The translations under genes were made by a program, and so were the position numbers. The notes under the pieces were generated by a model that was not told the DNA's origin, made no database searches, and saw only the letters and a program-made list of their open reading frames with translations. A stretch of 50,292 nucleotides of DNA from Hylemonella gracilis (GTDB lineage Bacteria > Pseudomonadota > Gammaproteobacteria > Burkholderiales > Burkholderiaceae_C): contig CAMAWQ010000002.1 in NCBI GenBank assembly GCA_945862005.1, positions 1-50,292 of the forward strand. Reading direction: 5' to 3'. Below, piece after piece: positions 49,355-50,292 of the stretch. The stretch's first letter is position 1, and each line of letters begins with the position of its first letter.

Positions 49355-50179
49355 TTATTTCCAAATGGGCATGTTGAGCCACCAGCTCCACCATTCAGGC
49401 CAACCACGGGTCCAGAACGGTCCGCTGATAACGATGCACAAGGCACTAAACAAAACGGCTGCTAAGGCTAAGAACAAACCCAACCGGTGAATGCCCAAGG
49501 TGCCTACGGAGTAGCCGATGATGTCTCGGAAAAAGGTGTCTTCGTGCTCTGGGGTTCTGACGGTGTGACCTGGTGCCGGGTTGGTGGAAGACAACACCAA
49601 GGCACCGTGTAAGGACAGAGCTAAGGTGGTGGTGAAGAAAAAGGTCACCGCCAGCATATGGGCGGGGTTGTAATGAAAGTGCAGGTATTGGTAGCCTACG
49701 TTGGACACCCAATCTAAGTGACTGAAAATGCCGTATGGGAAACCATGCCCCCAAGCGCCCATGAGCACAGGGCGCACCACCACTAAGGTGACGTAACCCA
49801 ATATAGCCACAGCGAACGCTGCGGGCACATGAAAACCCATACCCAATTTGCGGCAGATTTCAACCTCTCGGAGCATCCACGACACAAAGGCGCCGATGGC
49901 ACACACCGTGATGAGCTGCCACAGCCCGCCTTCCATAAGGGGGGCGAAGCGTAAGCCGTACGACAAGTCGGGCGGCGCAATACTGATTTGCCACAGATTC
50001 CAAGTAGGCCCCTGTGAGGCGCCCCACAAAATCATGGCGGTTCCTAAGAACGAGAAAAATAAAGTGGTGACGCCGAAAAACCCGACGTAAAAAGGGCCGA
50101 CCCAAAAATCAAAAAGGTCACCGCCTAACAACGTGCCCCCTCGCACTCTGTACTTCTTTTCAAAATTTAGCATGGCCAT
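49355..50179 (-). CDS. pufL: Photosynthetic reaction centre L subunit
   Basis: 274 residues. The L half of the reaction centre. The start [20 protein letters not shown] is the family's own, with five helices and the QB side. Conserved His are in [15 protein letters not shown] and [15 protein letters not shown] 8 bases before ATG 50179 fixes the start. ATG 50173 is a second possibility. Upstream (beyond the window) pufB and pufA are expected, and a stem-loop lies in the gap. Confidence 0.98.
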   Translation of the reverse strand: MAMLNFEKKYRVRGGTLLGGDLFDFWVGPFYVGFFGVTTLFFSFLGTAMILWGASQGPTWNLWQISIAPPDLSYGLRFAPLMEGGLWQLITVCAIGAFVSWMLREVEICRKLGMGFHVPAAFAVAILGYVTLVVVRPVLMGAWGHGFPYGIFSHLDWVSNVGYQYLHFHYNPAHMLAVTFFFTTTLALSLHGALVLSSTNPAPGHTVRTPEHEDTFFRDIIGYSVGTLGIHRLGLFLALAAVLFSALCIVISGPFWTRGWPEWWSWWLNMPIWK

Positions 50180-50233
50180 GTTGGCACCCTCCAGCTGCTT
50201 GCTGTGAAACGAATAGAGATGAAATTCAAAAAG

Positions 50234-50275
50234 AGGCAAACAGCTTCATGGCGTGAACCAATCCCCTGTTTGCCT
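50234..50275 (-). terminator. Intercistronic stem-loop upstream of pufL (pufA-pufL type)
   Basis: AGGCAAACAG (50234-50243) and CTGTTTGCCT (50266-50275) form a perfect 10-base-pair stem around a 22-base loop, about 55 bases before pufL on the minus strand. In Rhodobacter, hairpins between pufA and pufL keep the pufBA message stable at a higher level than pufLM. The same role is inferred here. The right end of the window cuts off pufA, so its exact distance is unknown. Confidence 0.72.
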
Positions 50276-50292
50276 AGCTTCATCAATGCCTT

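Overview
The window is most of a photosynthesis gene cluster (PGC) of a purple bacterium. The gene content and order resemble Rubrivivax gelatinosus and other Burkholderiales (Comamonadaceae-like betaproteobacteria): LH2 of the R. gelatinosus type, a tetraheme cytochrome subunit (PufC) on the reaction centre, crtADC behind pufLMC, and the oxygen-dependent cyclase AcsF. CrtA and AcsF both use O2, so an aerobic or facultative phototroph fits. This assignment rests on recognising the proteins, not on a database search.

Layout. (1) 1-3.2 kb, plus strand: the 3' part of hemA, then pucB-pucA (LH2 beta/alpha), pucC, and a previously unlabelled 30-residue single-helix peptide. (2) 3.3-8.0 kb, plus: a B12-binding AerR/PpaA-like regulator, then bchI-bchD-bchO. 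(3) 14.4-8.0 kb, minus: ppaA, ppsR, bchG, a PucC-like transporter (bch2), bchP and tspO. (4) 14.5-31.3 kb, plus: a tightly packed superoperon bchF-N-B-H-L-M-lhaA-puhA-B-C-acsF-puhE-crtI-crtB, with many ATGA or similar stop/start overlaps. (5) 31.3-42.2 kb: an island with no link to photosynthesis, mostly on the minus strand and AT-richer to the eye. It holds a TauD-type dioxygenase, an isocitrate-lyase-family lyase, a cyclic amidohydrolase, three orphan TctC-type binding proteins, a flavin monooxygenase, an Asp/Glu-racemase-superfamily protein, a LeuCD-like hydratase and an SDR. (6) 42.4-43.1 kb, plus: a VUT-family transporter. (7) 50.2-43.2 kb, minus: pufL-pufM-pufC-crtA-crtD-crtC and an alpha/beta hydrolase. 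pufBA should lie just beyond the right edge.

The PGC genes together make bacteriochlorophyll a (Mg chelatase I, D and H, BchM, AcsF, DPOR BchLNB, BchF, BchG, BchP), spheroidene-series carotenoids (CrtI, B, C, D, A), LH2 and the reaction centre, plus the assembly factors for these complexes. Some genes expected for the pathway are not in the window (bchCXYZ, crtE, crtF, pufBA).

Regulation can be read from the sequence. Perfect or one-mismatch TGT-N12-ACA palindromes, the PpsR/CrtJ operator, lie before pucB (a pair 8 bp apart), bchI, bchG, ppsR and in the ppaA/bchF divergent gap. PpsR itself and two B12-binding AerR/PpaA-type proteins are encoded in the same window. The most novel items are the 30-residue peptide behind pucC, the operator series, the ~350-bp crtD/crtC dual-coding overlap, and the catabolic island set exactly against the crtB stop codon.
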